NCBI GenBank assembly: GCA_001782675.1 | Contig: MFPJ01000005.1 | Location: forward strand, 1 to 51,485 | Reading direction: 5' to 3' | Length of the DNA stretch: 51,485 nucleotides | Source: Candidatus Levybacteria bacterium RIFCSPLOWO2_12_FULL_39_17 | GTDB lineage: Bacteria > Patescibacteriota > Microgenomatia > Levybacterales > GWA1-39-11 | The notes under the pieces: generated by a model | Seen by the model: the letters and a program-made list of their open reading frames with translations, nothing else | Told to the model about the DNA's origin: nothing | The model's database searches: none | Shown here: positions 30,671-40,399 of the stretch, piece by piece | How positions within the stretch are numbered: the first letter of the stretch is position 1 | How the letters are laid out: each line of letters begins with the position of its first letter | Program-made: the position numbers and the translations under genes

Positions 30671-31433
30671 GATCAAAGATCAAAAATCAAAAATCAAAAG
30701 TACAACTCAAATTTCAAAACTTAAGAAAACTAAGGTCGGTGCCAAAAAAACGGAAACCAAGACAAAGAAAGGCTTAAGTCTTCCTGTTTTTACTTTGACA
30801 GGAGGCAAAAAAGGTACGGTTGATCTGCCAAGGGAGATTTTTGGCGCAAAAGTAAATCGGGTTTTAATGGCTCAGGCGGTAAGAGTTCACCTTGCAAACC
30901 AAAGACAAGGAACAGCTTCAACTAAGACAAGAGGACAAGTTACAGGTTCTACCAGGAAGATATACAGACAGAAGGGTACGGGAAGGGCCAGGCACGGCAG
31001 TATTAAAGCTCCGATATTTGTTGGCGGGGGAATAGTTTTTGGTCCAAGTCCCCGGGATTTTTCGCTTAAATTATCAAAGCAGATGAGAAGGAAAGCGCTT
31101 TTTAGTGCCTTATCACAAAAATTTGTTAATGAAAGGATTTTGGTTGTTGATGTTAATGGAGCTTCGGGAAAAACAAAAGAAATTTATCAAATGTTTAAAT
31201 CTTTAAATCTGCTTGGGAAAAAAGGAAAGGTAGGCAAGATTTTGTTTGTCTCGGGCGCAAATGCTCTAACCAAGCAAGCAGCAAAAAACATTGAGGGGGT
31301 AAAGATTGAACCGGCAAAATCAATTAATACTTATGATGTTTTAAGCAACAATCATTTGGTAATCGTAAAAAATGCCCTTGCAGATATTGAAAGTACTTTT
31401 TTAGGAAAAGGAGAAAATAAATCCAGCACCTAA
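30657..31433 (+). CDS. rplD: 50S ribosomal protein L4
   Basis: NQRQGTASTKTRGQVTGSTRKIYRQKGTGRARHGS. Confidence 0.96.
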   Translation: MPKSKIKDQKSKIKSTTQISKLKKTKVGAKKTETKTKKGLSLPVFTLTGGKKGTVDLPREIFGAKVNRVLMAQAVRVHLANQRQGTASTKTRGQVTGSTRKIYRQKGTGRARHGSIKAPIFVGGGIVFGPSPRDFSLKLSKQMRRKALFSALSQKFVNERILVVDVNGASGKTKEIYQMFKSLNLLGKKGKVGKILFVSGANALTKQAAKNIEGVKIEPAKSINTYDVLSNNHLVIVKNALADIESTFLGKGENKSST

Positions 31434-31445
31434 GAGGTGCTGGAT
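31421..31445 (+). promoter_or_regulatory. Perfect 11-bp hairpin across rplD stop, just upstream of rplW
   Basis: ATCCAGCACCT-aag-AGGTGCTGGAT; rplD stop at 31431-31433, rplW ATG at 31451; no U-tract follows. Confidence 0.75.
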
Positions 31446-31450
31446 AAAAT

Positions 31451-31759
31451 ATGAATATTTCAGATTTTATAATAAAACCGATAATTACTGAGAAATCGCT
31501 TGAAGAAGCAAAATCCAATAGGTATACTTTTTTGGTTCCAAAGAAAGCGACAAAAATAGATATTAAACACGTTGTTGAGAAATTATTTAATGTAAAGGTA
31601 AAAAATGTTCTTACTTCACATATCAAAAAGACAAAAACTAAGCTGACTCGGTACGGAAAAAGGGTATCGGACCTTTCGTTTAAAAAAGCAAGAGTTATGA
31701 TTGAAACAGGCCAGAAAATAGATATTTTTGAGGAAAAGACAGAAGAAAAGAAAAAATAA
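31451..31759 (+). CDS. rplW: 50S ribosomal protein L23
   Basis: IIKPIITEKSLEEAKSNRYTFLVPKKATKIDIKHVVEKLFNVKV. Confidence 0.95.
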   Translation: MNISDFIIKPIITEKSLEEAKSNRYTFLVPKKATKIDIKHVVEKLFNVKVKNVLTSHIKKTKTKLTRYGKRVSDLSFKKARVMIETGQKIDIFEEKTEEKKK

Positions 31760-32499
31760 TGACTAGAAGATTAAAAACAATATTAAAAAAACAATCGGGG
31801 AGAGACTCTTCCGGTACGGTTAGGGTGAGACATCAGGGTGGCAGAGAAAAAAGATTCTATCGCGCGGTAGATTTTAAGCGTGACAAATTTAATATTTCCG
31901 GTAAGGTTGTGAAAATCGAGTATGATCCAAATAGATCTGGAGATATCGCCTTGATTCAATATAAAGATGGAGAAAAAAGATACATCCTGGTACCTTTAGG
32001 CCTGAAAATCGGCGACAGAATAGTATCGGGAGAAGAAGCCGATGTAAGGGTGGGGAATGCATTGCCTATGATAAAAATTCCTATTGGACAACCGATACAT
32101 AATATTGAGCTGACTTCCGGGCGAGGCGGACAAGTAGCCAGATCCGCAGGAGATCAGGCATTTATTATGGCAAAAGAGGGTAAATATGTTCATCTAAAAA
32201 TGCCGTCAGGAGAAATAAGAAAAATCTTAGCATCAAATTTTGCAACAATTGGGCAAATTGGAAGACTTGAATGGAAGGATCGAGTTATTGGGACGGCAGG
32301 GCGAGCACGCCACATGGGGATCAGGCCAACCGTTAGGGGAGTTGCAATGAATCCTTCTTCTCATCCCCATGGAGGAGGAGAAGCAAGGTCAGGAATTGGT
32401 TTAAAATATCCGAAAACTTACGCGGGACGAAAAGCGGTTGGAAAGACCAGATCAAAAAAGAAATATTCGGATAAATTTATTTTAAAAAGAAGGAAGTAA
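31759..32499 (+). CDS. rplB: 50S ribosomal protein L2
   Basis: SGRDSSGTVRVRHQGGREKRFYR, GVAMNPSSHPHGGGEARS. Confidence 0.98.
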   Translation: MTRRLKTILKKQSGRDSSGTVRVRHQGGREKRFYRAVDFKRDKFNISGKVVKIEYDPNRSGDIALIQYKDGEKRYILVPLGLKIGDRIVSGEEADVRVGNALPMIKIPIGQPIHNIELTSGRGGQVARSAGDQAFIMAKEGKYVHLKMPSGEIRKILASNFATIGQIGRLEWKDRVIGTAGRARHMGIRPTVRGVAMNPSSHPHGGGEARSGIGLKYPKTYAGRKAVGKTRSKKKYSDKFILKRRK

Positions 32500-32575
32500 A
32501 AGTTATAGATTATAGATTAGATATTATAGATTATTTGAAATCTTATATAATCTACAATAAATAATATATAAACAT

Positions 32576-32860
32576 ATGAGTAGATCATTAAAAAAAGGTC
32601 CATTTTTGGACGAAAAATTAGTAAAAAAGGTACAAAAACAGAAGGAGACGGGAGATCGTTCTCCTATCAAAACATGGGCGAGAGCAAGCCAAATTTCTCC
32701 CGATTTTGTTGGACACACTTTTTTGGTTCATAATGGGAAAAATCACATAACTGTCAAAGTTGTAGAAAATATGGTTGGACATAGACTTGGGGAATTTGCC
32801 CCGACAAGGATATTTCGGGGACATGGTAGAGTTGTGGCGAGAGAGATAAGTAAAACATAG
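32576..32860 (+). CDS. rpsS: 30S ribosomal protein S19
   Basis: [26 protein letters not shown]. Confidence 0.97.
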   Translation: MSRSLKKGPFLDEKLVKKVQKQKETGDRSPIKTWARASQISPDFVGHTFLVHNGKNHITVKVVENMVGHRLGEFAPTRIFRGHGRVVAREISKT

Positions 32861-32953
32861 TTCAAAGTTCAAAATGAAAAGTTCAAAGTTGCAATTAAAA
32901 ATTCAAAATATTAAAAACTTTAAACTTTTAACTTTAAACTTTTAATTATTAGT
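32861..32953. repeat. AT-rich word-like inverted repeat spacer rpsS-rplV
   Basis: agttcaaagttcaaaatgaaaagttcaaagtt ... aaactttaaacttttaactttaaactttta. Confidence 0.65.
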
Positions 32954-33382
32954 ATGGATTATATAGCAATAAGTAAAAATATAAAAATTTCGCCAAGAAA
33001 AATAAGATTGGTTGTGGATAGTGTTAAGCAGAAAGATTTGAAGCTTGTTTTAAATAGCCTTTCTGTCATGAAAAAAAGAGCAGCCCTTCCTTTGAAAAAA
33101 GCTTTAGATTCGGCTATCGCCAATGCGGTTAATAATTTCAAGGTTGATCGGCAGAATTTAAAAATCAAAGATATAATCGTCACAGAGGGCTTGAGCCTTA
33201 AGCGATTCCATTTTGCAGGCAGGGGCAGGATTCGCCCTTACAAAAGGAGAGCAAGCCACATTAAGGTTATCCTTGCGGATAACAATATAAAAAATCAAAA
33301 ATTAAAAATTAAAAATGAAAAAGAGGAATTCAAAACAGGAAAAGGAAAGGAGGCAACGAAATTATATGGGACAAAAAGTTAA
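32954..33382 (+). CDS. rplV: 50S ribosomal protein L22
   Basis: KNIKISPRKIRLVVDSV, RGRIRPYKRRASHIKVIL. Confidence 0.95.
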   Translation: MDYIAISKNIKISPRKIRLVVDSVKQKDLKLVLNSLSVMKKRAALPLKKALDSAIANAVNNFKVDRQNLKIKDIIVTEGLSLKRFHFAGRGRIRPYKRRASHIKVILADNNIKNQKLKIKNEKEEFKTGKGKEATKLYGTKS

Positions 33383-34004
33383 TCCTATCGCATTGAGACT
33401 TGGTATACATCAAGGATTTAAAAGTATCGGATTTTATCCGAAAAAAATGTATGCCTCAATTGTGCTTCAGGATATAAGAATCCGGGAGGCTTTGTTTAAA
33501 AAACTCAGGCCCGCAGGAGTAGGGGATGTAATAATTGAGAGGTCTCTTTCAAGCATCAAGCTTACTATCTATGTAACCAGACCGGGTATTGTAATTGGCC
33601 GAGGAGGCACAGGCCTTGAAGAGCTCAAGAAATTCATAGTAAAGATGCTTGGGATTACCAAGAAAGATAAAAATGCCAAAAAAATCGAGCTCAAAGTAGA
33701 GCCTATAAAAGAGCCCAATCTTAGCGCATATTTGGTTGCATCAAATATTTCTGAACAATTAATAAGAAGAATGCCTCATAAAAGAGTTATGAAACAGGCA
33801 ATAGACAGAGTTATGTCTGCAGGCGGAAAAGGGGTAAGAGTAGTTCTGTCCGGAAGAATCGGAGGGGCTGAGATTGGCCGACGCGAGAGACTTCAGGCCG
33901 GAAAACTATCCTTGTCAACAATAAGAGAAGATATTGATTTTGCCGTGGTTCCGGCATTAACAAAAAGCGGTTATGTTGGAGTTAAGGTATGGATCAATCG
34001 ATAG
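33366..34004 (+). CDS. rpsC: 30S ribosomal protein S3
   Basis: MGQKVNPIALRLGIHQGFKS start inside rplV 3' end; GIVIGRGGTGLEELK. Confidence 0.96.
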   Translation: MGQKVNPIALRLGIHQGFKSIGFYPKKMYASIVLQDIRIREALFKKLRPAGVGDVIIERSLSSIKLTIYVTRPGIVIGRGGTGLEELKKFIVKMLGITKKDKNAKKIELKVEPIKEPNLSAYLVASNISEQLIRRMPHKRVMKQAIDRVMSAGGKGVRVVLSGRIGGAEIGRRERLQAGKLSLSTIREDIDFAVVPALTKSGYVGVKVWINR

Positions 34005-34011
34005 CAACTAG

Positions 34012-34093
34012 TGACTAGATACTAGTAACTAGGAAAATAAAGCCTAGTATCTAATATCTAGTATCTAATATCTAGTATCTAATATCTAAAAAT
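34012..34093. repeat. CTAG/TATC-word inverted repeat leader of rplP
   Basis: gactagatactagtaactagg ... cctagtatctaatatctagtatctaatatctagtatctaatatctaaaaat. Confidence 0.8.
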
Positions 34094-34510
34094 ATGTTAA
34101 CGCCAAAAAGAACAAAATACAGAAGACAATTTAAACCTAAGGTTCAGGGACAAGTTGCATATTCCGGCAACAAAATCTCTTTTGGTGAATTTGGTTTGAG
34201 AGCAGTAGGCTCGGGTAATATTTCAAGCAGGCAAATAGAAGCAGCAAGGAAATCTATAACCCATTTTACAAAAAGAGGTGGAAGGCTATGGATAAGAATA
34301 TTTCCGGACAGGCCAATTACAAAGAAACCACCCGAAACAAGAATGGGCGGGGGAAAAGGAGACATACATGAATATGTTGCTCCTGTTAAGATTGGAAAAA
34401 TAATTTTTGAGATGGGGGGGGTTTCTGAAAGCATTGCCAAGGAAGCCTTGAGACTTGCTTCCCACAAGCTTCCTCTAAGAAGCATTTTTGTGAAGAAGGA
34501 GGAGATTTAA
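34094..34510 (+). CDS. rplP: 50S ribosomal protein L16
   Basis: MLTPKRTKYRRQFK, RMGGGKGDIHEYVAPVK. Confidence 0.97.
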   Translation: MLTPKRTKYRRQFKPKVQGQVAYSGNKISFGEFGLRAVGSGNISSRQIEAARKSITHFTKRGGRLWIRIFPDRPITKKPPETRMGGGKGDIHEYVAPVKIGKIIFEMGGVSESIAKEALRLASHKLPLRSIFVKKEEI

Positions 34511-34514
34511 GCTT

Positions 34515-34748
34515 ATGAAAAAGAAAGATTTATTAGAAATAAAAACTAAAACAAAAGATGAATTAAGAAGAATGATTATTGATATCAAATCCGAAATCGG
34601 GAAGTTAAACATAGAACAAAGCTTAAAAAAACTTAAGAATACTAATGCTATCAAGAGTAAAAAAAGAGATATCGCGGCGTTGTTAACGGTTCTATCGATG
34701 AAGGAATTTTTGGAGAAACAAGATAGCGTGAATTTAAATAATAAATAA
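34515..34748 (+). CDS. rpmC: 50S ribosomal protein L29
   Basis: Position and L29-like coiled helix; MKKKDLLEIKTKTKDELRRM. Confidence 0.85.
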   Translation: MKKKDLLEIKTKTKDELRRMIIDIKSEIGKLNIEQSLKKLKNTNAIKSKKRDIAALLTVLSMKEFLEKQDSVNLNNK

Positions 34749-34774
34749 TCAATAATAAATAATAAATAAAAAAT

Positions 34775-35026
34775 ATGGCAAGGAAAACATTAATTGGAAA
34801 AGTTATGTCTAATAAAATGCAAAAGACCGTGGTGGTTGAAATTGAAAGACTTGTTCGTCACCCGATCTATAAAAAAATCCTTAAGAAAACAAAGAGAATT
34901 AAGGCTAATTCAGATAATTTAGAATTAAGAGTTGGACAGTATGTAAGAATAGAGCAAACGAGGCCTTTAAGTCGCGATAAGCATTTTAAAGTGGTAGAAG
35001 TAATGAAGGGAGAAACTAGAGACTAG
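34775..35026 (+). CDS. rpsQ: 30S ribosomal protein S17
   Basis: TLIGKVMSNKMQKTVVVEIERLVRHPIYKK. Confidence 0.95.
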   Translation: MARKTLIGKVMSNKMQKTVVVEIERLVRHPIYKKILKKTKRIKANSDNLELRVGQYVRIEQTRPLSRDKHFKVVEVMKGETRD

Positions 35027-35084
35027 AAACTAGCTACTAGGAAATTCCCTAGTATCTAATATCTAGTATCTAATATCTAAAAAT
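35021..35084. repeat. CTAG/TATC-word inverted repeat leader of rplN
   Basis: gactagaaactagctactagg ... cctagtatctaatatctagtatctaatatctaaaaat; near copy of the rplP leader. Confidence 0.8.
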
Positions 35085-35459
35085 ATGATACAACACAGAA
35101 CAATGCTTGATGTGGCAGACAATACAGGAGTTAAGCAGTTAATGGTTATTCAAGTTTACGGCGGTTCAAAACGAAGAAAAGCAGAACTTGGAGATTATAT
35201 AGGTTGTGTTGTAAAAAAGGTTCTTCCAAATACGCAATTTAAAAAAGGAGATATGGTGAAAGCTGTTTTGGTGAGGACCAGAAAGGAATTTAGAAGGCAG
35301 GATGGTACATATATAAGATTTTCTGAAAACGCGGGAGTAATAATTGAAAACGAAAAATCAAAAAATCCCATAGGTACCAGGATTTTTGGTCCAATAGCTC
35401 GCGAAATCAAGGAAAAAGGTTATGCAAAAATCGCAAGCCTCGCGAATCATGTAGTCTGA
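35085..35459 (+). CDS. rplN: 50S ribosomal protein L14
   Basis: [31 protein letters not shown]. Confidence 0.97.
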   Translation: MIQHRTMLDVADNTGVKQLMVIQVYGGSKRRKAELGDYIGCVVKKVLPNTQFKKGDMVKAVLVRTRKEFRRQDGTYIRFSENAGVIIENEKSKNPIGTRIFGPIAREIKEKGYAKIASLANHVV

Positions 35460-35485
35460 AGCAGATTTTCGCGGATTTACATCGG

Positions 35486-35809
35486 ATGATCACAGATAAA
35501 AATATGAAAGTAAAAAGAGGCGATATTGTAAAGATTCTAATAGGGAAAGATAAGGGAAAGACGGGGAAGGTCGAGAAGATTTTTTCCGACTCCCGAGTCT
35601 TAGTTGAGGGGATTAATCAATTTAAGCGTCATTTTAAATCCCGTGTCAGAAACCAAAAATCGGAAATTATAACTATAACAAAACCTGTGTCTTTAGCTAA
35701 TGTCGCATTAATATGTGGCAAATGCAAAAAGGCAACCAGAGTTGGTTTTGTCCTGGATAAAAAAGGCGAAAAAATTAGAATTTGCAGAAGATGTGAAGGA
35801 GTAATATGA
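35486..35809 (+). CDS. rplX: 50S ribosomal protein L24
   Basis: [26 protein letters not shown]; true start likely MKVKRG. Confidence 0.94.
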   Translation: MITDKNMKVKRGDIVKILIGKDKGKTGKVEKIFSDSRVLVEGINQFKRHFKSRVRNQKSEIITITKPVSLANVALICGKCKKATRVGFVLDKKGEKIRICRRCEGVI

Positions 35810-35919
35810 AGGTACAAGCATCAGTAAAAAAAAGGTGTATAAAATGCAAGATTATTAGAAGGCATAGAAAGCTTTATGTTATTTGCGAAAATCCAAGGCA
35901 CAAGCAGAGGCAAGGGTAG
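35806..35919 (+). CDS. rpmJ: 50S ribosomal protein L36
   Basis: [37 protein letters not shown]; 37 aa, absent from the ORF track. Confidence 0.95.
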   Translation: MKVQASVKKRCIKCKIIRRHRKLYVICENPRHKQRQG

Positions 35920-35934
35920 GGCAATTTAAAAACC

Positions 35935-36486
35935 ATGACAAATCTTAAACACAAATTCGGCAAAGAGATAATTCAAAAGCTCCAGGAGCGGCTTGGGATC
36001 AAGAATCCTATGGCTGTTCCCAGAGTTGTCAAGATTATGGTTAATACCAGCATGAAGGATTTTCTGTCTGATAAAAAAAATATTGAAAAAAGTCGTGAAG
36101 AATTAGGTCTTATAACCGGGCAGAAACCAAAACTATCAAAAGCCCGTGTTTCTGTTGCTACATTTAAACTTAGAGAAGGAGATGAGATTGGCTTGACTGT
36201 AACTATTAGAGGAGATAGAATGTATGATTTCCTGGAGAAACTTATTAGAATAGTCTTTCCAAGGGTCAGGGATTTCTCAGGTGTCAGCGCTAACTCTTTT
36301 GATGGCCACGGAAATCTCAGCATAGGATTTACGGAAAGCACTGTTTTTCCTGAAATTGATCCCGGAAAAGTTGATAAAATTAGGAGTCTTCAGGTAACAA
36401 TAGTTACCGATGCAGGGGATAACGAACGCGCGCGAGTATTGCTTGAGGAGATGGGAATGCCGTTTAAGAAATCAAATATAAAATAG
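35935..36486 (+). CDS. rplE: 50S ribosomal protein L5
   Basis: VPRVVKIMVNTSMK, TGQKPKLSKARVSVATFKLREGDEIG. Confidence 0.96.
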   Translation: MTNLKHKFGKEIIQKLQERLGIKNPMAVPRVVKIMVNTSMKDFLSDKKNIEKSREELGLITGQKPKLSKARVSVATFKLREGDEIGLTVTIRGDRMYDFLEKLIRIVFPRVRDFSGVSANSFDGHGNLSIGFTESTVFPEIDPGKVDKIRSLQVTIVTDAGDNERARVLLEEMGMPFKKSNIK

Positions 36487-36576
36487 TAAATATAAAAAAT
36501 GATATGAAAAATAAAAAATACAGATTCAAAGTCAAAAATATTTTATCTCTTATATTTTATATTTAATATTATTGTC

Positions 36577-36765
36577 ATGGCTAAAAAATCTAATATTGTA
36601 AAAAATTTGTACAAAAAACCGAAATACAGCACACGAAAAAAAAATATTTGCATGATCTGCGGAAGAGCAAGGGGCTATATGCGCCTTTTTGGCTTATGTA
36701 GAATATGCTTCAGAGAGAAAGCTTTAAAAGGTGAATTGCCCGGAGTTAAGAAAGCATCCTGGTAG
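36577..36765 (+). CDS. rpsN: 30S ribosomal protein S14, zinc-binding type
   Basis: [23 protein letters not shown] (CxxC...CxxC). Confidence 0.96.
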   Translation: MAKKSNIVKNLYKKPKYSTRKKNICMICGRARGYMRLFGLCRICFREKALKGELPGVKKASW

Positions 36766-36825
36766 TATATTGATTATAGATTATAGATTAATTGAGTTCG
36801 AAAAATAATAAATAATAAATAATAA

Positions 36826-37212
36826 ATGTATACAATTGGAGATTTTTTAATACAAATTAAAAACGCTTACGGCGCACGAAAAAAACAAATTGAGTATCGG
36901 TATTCAAATGCTGTTGCGTCTATTGGTAAGATCCTAGAAAAAGAGGGTTTCATATCAAAATTAAAGGAAAAAACAACAGATAAGAAAAAAAGCTTAATTA
37001 TCGATCTTAAATATAACGGGAAAGTTCCGGCTGTCTCCCAAATTAAAATTATCTCAAAGCCGTCCGTGCATTATTTTCTCGGAAAATCCCGTATTAAGAG
37101 AAGATTTCCAAGTCACGCTCTTGGGATTATTTCAACAAGCCGGGGGATAATGACAAGCAAGCAAGCAGAAAAAGAGGGCGTAGGAGGAGAACTTATCTGC
37201 CAAATCAGTTAA
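36826..37212 (+). CDS. rpsH: 30S ribosomal protein S8
   Basis: GDFLIQIKNAYGARKKQIEYRYSN, LGIISTSRGIMTSKQAEKEGVGGELIC. Confidence 0.95.
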   Translation: MYTIGDFLIQIKNAYGARKKQIEYRYSNAVASIGKILEKEGFISKLKEKTTDKKKSLIIDLKYNGKVPAVSQIKIISKPSVHYFLGKSRIKRRFPSHALGIISTSRGIMTSKQAEKEGVGGELICQIS

Positions 37213-37309
37213 AAGTTTAAAGTGCAAAGTTAAAAGTTATGGAATTAATTTATAAAAACAATAATTTTGAATTTTTAATTTTGAATTTTGAACTTGAGCG
37301 ATAGCGATT

Positions 37310-37855
37310 ATGTCTAATATTTCTAAAAAACCGATAATAATTAAAGAGGGAATTAGCGTTAATATCCTTGATGGAAAAGTAATTGTTTCAGGTCCAAAAG
37401 GAACACTTACAGCCATGATTCCTGAGAATGTTGAAATATCCATTGAAAATGGGGAGATGAGAATTGGAAAAGTTCTTTCTGCCGATTTTGAAAAATTCGC
37501 CGGACTGGCTCGTGCACTTTTGGCAAATATGGTAGAGGGAGTAAGCCGGGGATTCCAGAAACAATTGGAATTGTCAGGAGTGGGGTATAGAGCAAGAGTT
37601 GAGGGAGGAGAGTTGGTTCTTAATGTAGGTTTTTCAACACCTGTTCGAATTAAATCGATAGAAGGCGTTAATATCTCTGTTAATGAAAATATAATAACAG
37701 TCTCAGGAATTGATAAGCAACTGGTTGGAGACATGGCGAGTGATATCAGAAAGGTAAGACCGCCCGATCCCTATAAAGGAAAGGGAATTAAATATTTGGG
37801 TGAAAAATTAAGAAGAAAGGTAGGTAAAGCAGCGAAAGCTGTTGGTGCAAAGTAA
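37310..37855 (+). CDS. rplF: 50S ribosomal protein L6
   Basis: VSGPKGTL, GVGYRARVEGGELVLNVGFS, PPDPYKGKGIKY. Confidence 0.96.
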   Translation: MSNISKKPIIIKEGISVNILDGKVIVSGPKGTLTAMIPENVEISIENGEMRIGKVLSADFEKFAGLARALLANMVEGVSRGFQKQLELSGVGYRARVEGGELVLNVGFSTPVRIKSIEGVNISVNENIITVSGIDKQLVGDMASDIRKVRPPDPYKGKGIKYLGEKLRRKVGKAAKAVGAK

Positions 37856-38210
37856 TATGCGTGAAGAATTAATAAAAAGACAAAAAAAACAAAGAAGAAA
37901 AAACAGAATAAGGAAAAAAATATCAGCAGATAAGCTTAGGCTTACGGTTTTCCGTTCCAATAAATATATCTATGCTCAGATAATTGATGATAAAAAAGGA
38001 AAAACCGTGCTTAGCGCAAGTGAAAAAGATTTGAAAAACGAAAGCAAGGTTAATAAAGTTCAGAAAGCGGAGGAATTAGGAAAAGCTATTGCACAAAAAG
38101 CAATGAGCAAGAAAATTAAAGATGTTGTTTTTGATAAAGGAGCTTATAAATATCATGGAAGAGTAAAGGCATTAGCAGAAGGAGCCAGGAAAGGGGGTTT
38201 AGTATTTTAA
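37842..38210 (+). CDS. rplR: 50S ribosomal protein L18
   Basis: RLTVFRSNKYIYAQIIDD, VVFDKGAYKYHGRVKALAEGARKGG; ATG likely 37857. Confidence 0.95.
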   Translation: MVQSNMREELIKRQKKQRRKNRIRKKISADKLRLTVFRSNKYIYAQIIDDKKGKTVLSASEKDLKNESKVNKVQKAEELGKAIAQKAMSKKIKDVVFDKGAYKYHGRVKALAEGARKGGLVF

Positions 38211-38215
38211 TAAGT

Positions 38216-38671
38216 ATGGATAATATACATAATTTTCAAAATCAGGAAAAATTGGAAGAAAAAGTTATCCAGGTAAACCGAGTTTCTAAGAAAACTAAGG
38301 GCGGAAATAAAATGAGGTTTACCGCGCTGGTGGTTGTTGGCAATAAAAACGGAAAAGTTGGAGTAGGTCTTGGCAAATCAGCCGATGTCTCATCGGCAAT
38401 AATTAAGGCGGCGATTTACGCAAAGAAAAGGATGATTAATGTTCTCATTGTGAAGGATACAATTGCTTTCCCTGTTGTTGTAAAGGAAGGCGCGGCTCAA
38501 ATTTTGCTTAAGCCGGCACCACCGGGTACCGGAATTATTGCGGGAGGCGCCGTAAGAGCTGTTGTTGAAGCGGCGGGAATTAAAAACATATCATCCAAAA
38601 TTCTTGGAACAAATAACAAGGCAAGCAATGTCCATGCAACTCTTAAAGCCTTGGAAAAACTGGCCAAATAA
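38216..38671 (+). CDS. rpsE: 30S ribosomal protein S5
   Basis: VNRVSKKTKGGNKMRFTALVVVGNKNGKVGVGLGKS. Confidence 0.97.
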   Translation: MDNIHNFQNQEKLEEKVIQVNRVSKKTKGGNKMRFTALVVVGNKNGKVGVGLGKSADVSSAIIKAAIYAKKRMINVLIVKDTIAFPVVVKEGAAQILLKPAPPGTGIIAGGAVRAVVEAAGIKNISSKILGTNNKASNVHATLKALEKLAK

Positions 38672-38677
38672 AAAATT

Positions 38678-39109
38678 ATGACGCTAAAATTAGATAAAAT
38701 AACAGAGAGAAAACTTAAGAGGGTTGGACGGGGACATGGATCCGGGCGAGGAAAAACATCAGGGCGAGGAACAAAGGGTCAAAAATCCCGAAGAAAAATC
38801 AGCCTGTCTTTTGAAGGAGGAGCTCTTCCTTTAATCAAAAGGCTCCCTTTTTTAAGAGGTCATGGGAAAAACAGATCATTAAAGCCGGGTATATTTATTG
38901 TTAATGTGGGCAAACTGAATAAACTTCCATCAAAAACAGTTGTTGATGTTGAGTCTCTAATTAAGCATTCCTTGATTTCAAAGGATGCAATCGGGGCACC
39001 CGTCAAAATCTTGGGCGTTGGTGATTTAAAGGTTGCCTTGACGGTAAAGCTTCCTGTTTCAAAAAGCGCAAAGGAAAAAATTGAGCGTGCCGGTGGAGCC
39101 ATAGCCTAG
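38678..39109 (+). CDS. rplO: 50S ribosomal protein L15
   Basis: RVGRGHGSGRGKTSGRGTKGQKSR. Confidence 0.96.
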   Translation: MTLKLDKITERKLKRVGRGHGSGRGKTSGRGTKGQKSRRKISLSFEGGALPLIKRLPFLRGHGKNRSLKPGIFIVNVGKLNKLPSKTVVDVESLIKHSLISKDAIGAPVKILGVGDLKVALTVKLPVSKSAKEKIERAGGAIA

Positions 39110-39112
39110 GAT

Positions 39113-40399
39113 ATGAACAAGGTTTTGAGTATTTTTAAGAATAGCATCAAAGACCGCGATACTCGACGAAAAATTTTAGTAGTTCTATTTATTTTTCTAA
39201 TCTTCAGATTTTTTGCTCATATTCCGGTTGCGGGAGTGAACATTGCTCAGCTAAAATCTCTGTTTGCTCAAAATCAACTCCTGGGACTTCTTGATATTTT
39301 TTCAGGAGGCACCCTGTCAAACTTCTCGATTCTGGCAATTGGTCTTGGTCCTTATATCTATGCCTCAATAGTCCTGCAGCTTTTAACAATGGTTTATCCT
39401 AAGCTTGAAGCATTACAAAAGGAAGGAGAATATGGAAGACAAAAAATAAATCAATACACAAGATTCTTAACCATTCCCTTATCTATTGTTCAGGCCTTGG
39501 GAATGTATGCCTTACTTCGTAATCAGCAAATCATTACATCCTTGCCTCCGGTTGAAATTTTATCATTTATTACGACCATGACGGCAGGAACAATATTTAT
39601 TATGTGGCTTGGAGAACTTATATCGGAACAAGGGATTGGAAATGGAATTTCTCTTCTGATATTTGCAGGAATTGTTGGCAGAATTCCAATTGCAACTTTT
39701 CAAATGTTGTCCACTCTCAACAGTCAGGATGTTTTGAATTTCGGAATTTTTGCAGCGCTTGGAATTGTAGTTATTGCATCAATTGTTTTTGTTAATGAAG
39801 CTATTCGAAAAGTTCCCATCTTTTATGCCAAAAGAGTTAGGGGATCAAGGATGTATGGGGGGCAATCCACACATATTCCATTAAAGATTAATCAAGCAGG
39901 AGTTATCCCTATAATTTTTGCTGTCTCAATCGTTCTTTTGCCTTCACTTCTTGCCAACTATTTTGTCGCAAACCCTAATAAAACCTTAGCAGCAATTGGA
40001 ACCTTTTTAGCCCAAAATTTTGATCCCAATAGTATTTTATATAACCTTGTTTATTTCCTCTTGGTAGTTGGATTTACTTATTTTTATACAGCCGTAATAT
40101 TTAACCCTCAAAAGGTCTCAGAGGATATTCAAAAATATGGAGGTTTTGTACCTGGAATAAGGCCCGGAAAGCCGACGACTTCCCTTCTTAATTACATAAT
40201 AACAAGAATCACTCTGCCGGGCGCGCTTTTCCTGGGACTCGTCGCGATTCTTCCAAGCGTTGTCACGGCAATGACCGGAATTACTGCTGTTTTGGTTGGT
40301 GGGACCAGTATACTCATAGTTGTTTCGGTTGTGATTGAGACTATTAAAATTCTTGAAGTTCAAATGGTTACTCGTTCTTACGAAAGGTTTTCAAGATAG
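39113..40399 (+). CDS. secY: Preprotein translocase subunit SecY
   Basis: Ten-TM architecture; [37 protein letters not shown]. Confidence 0.97.
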   Translation: MNKVLSIFKNSIKDRDTRRKILVVLFIFLIFRFFAHIPVAGVNIAQLKSLFAQNQLLGLLDIFSGGTLSNFSILAIGLGPYIYASIVLQLLTMVYPKLEALQKEGEYGRQKINQYTRFLTIPLSIVQALGMYALLRNQQIITSLPPVEILSFITTMTAGTIFIMWLGELISEQGIGNGISLLIFAGIVGRIPIATFQMLSTLNSQDVLNFGIFAALGIVVIASIVFVNEAIRKVPIFYAKRVRGSRMYGGQSTHIPLKINQAGVIPIIFAVSIVLLPSLLANYFVANPNKTLAAIGTFLAQNFDPNSILYNLVYFLLVVGFTYFYTAVIFNPQKVSEDIQKYGGFVPGIRPGKPTTSLLNYIITRITLPGALFLGLVAILPSVVTAMTGITAVLVGGTSILIVVSVVIETIKILEVQMVTRSYERFSR

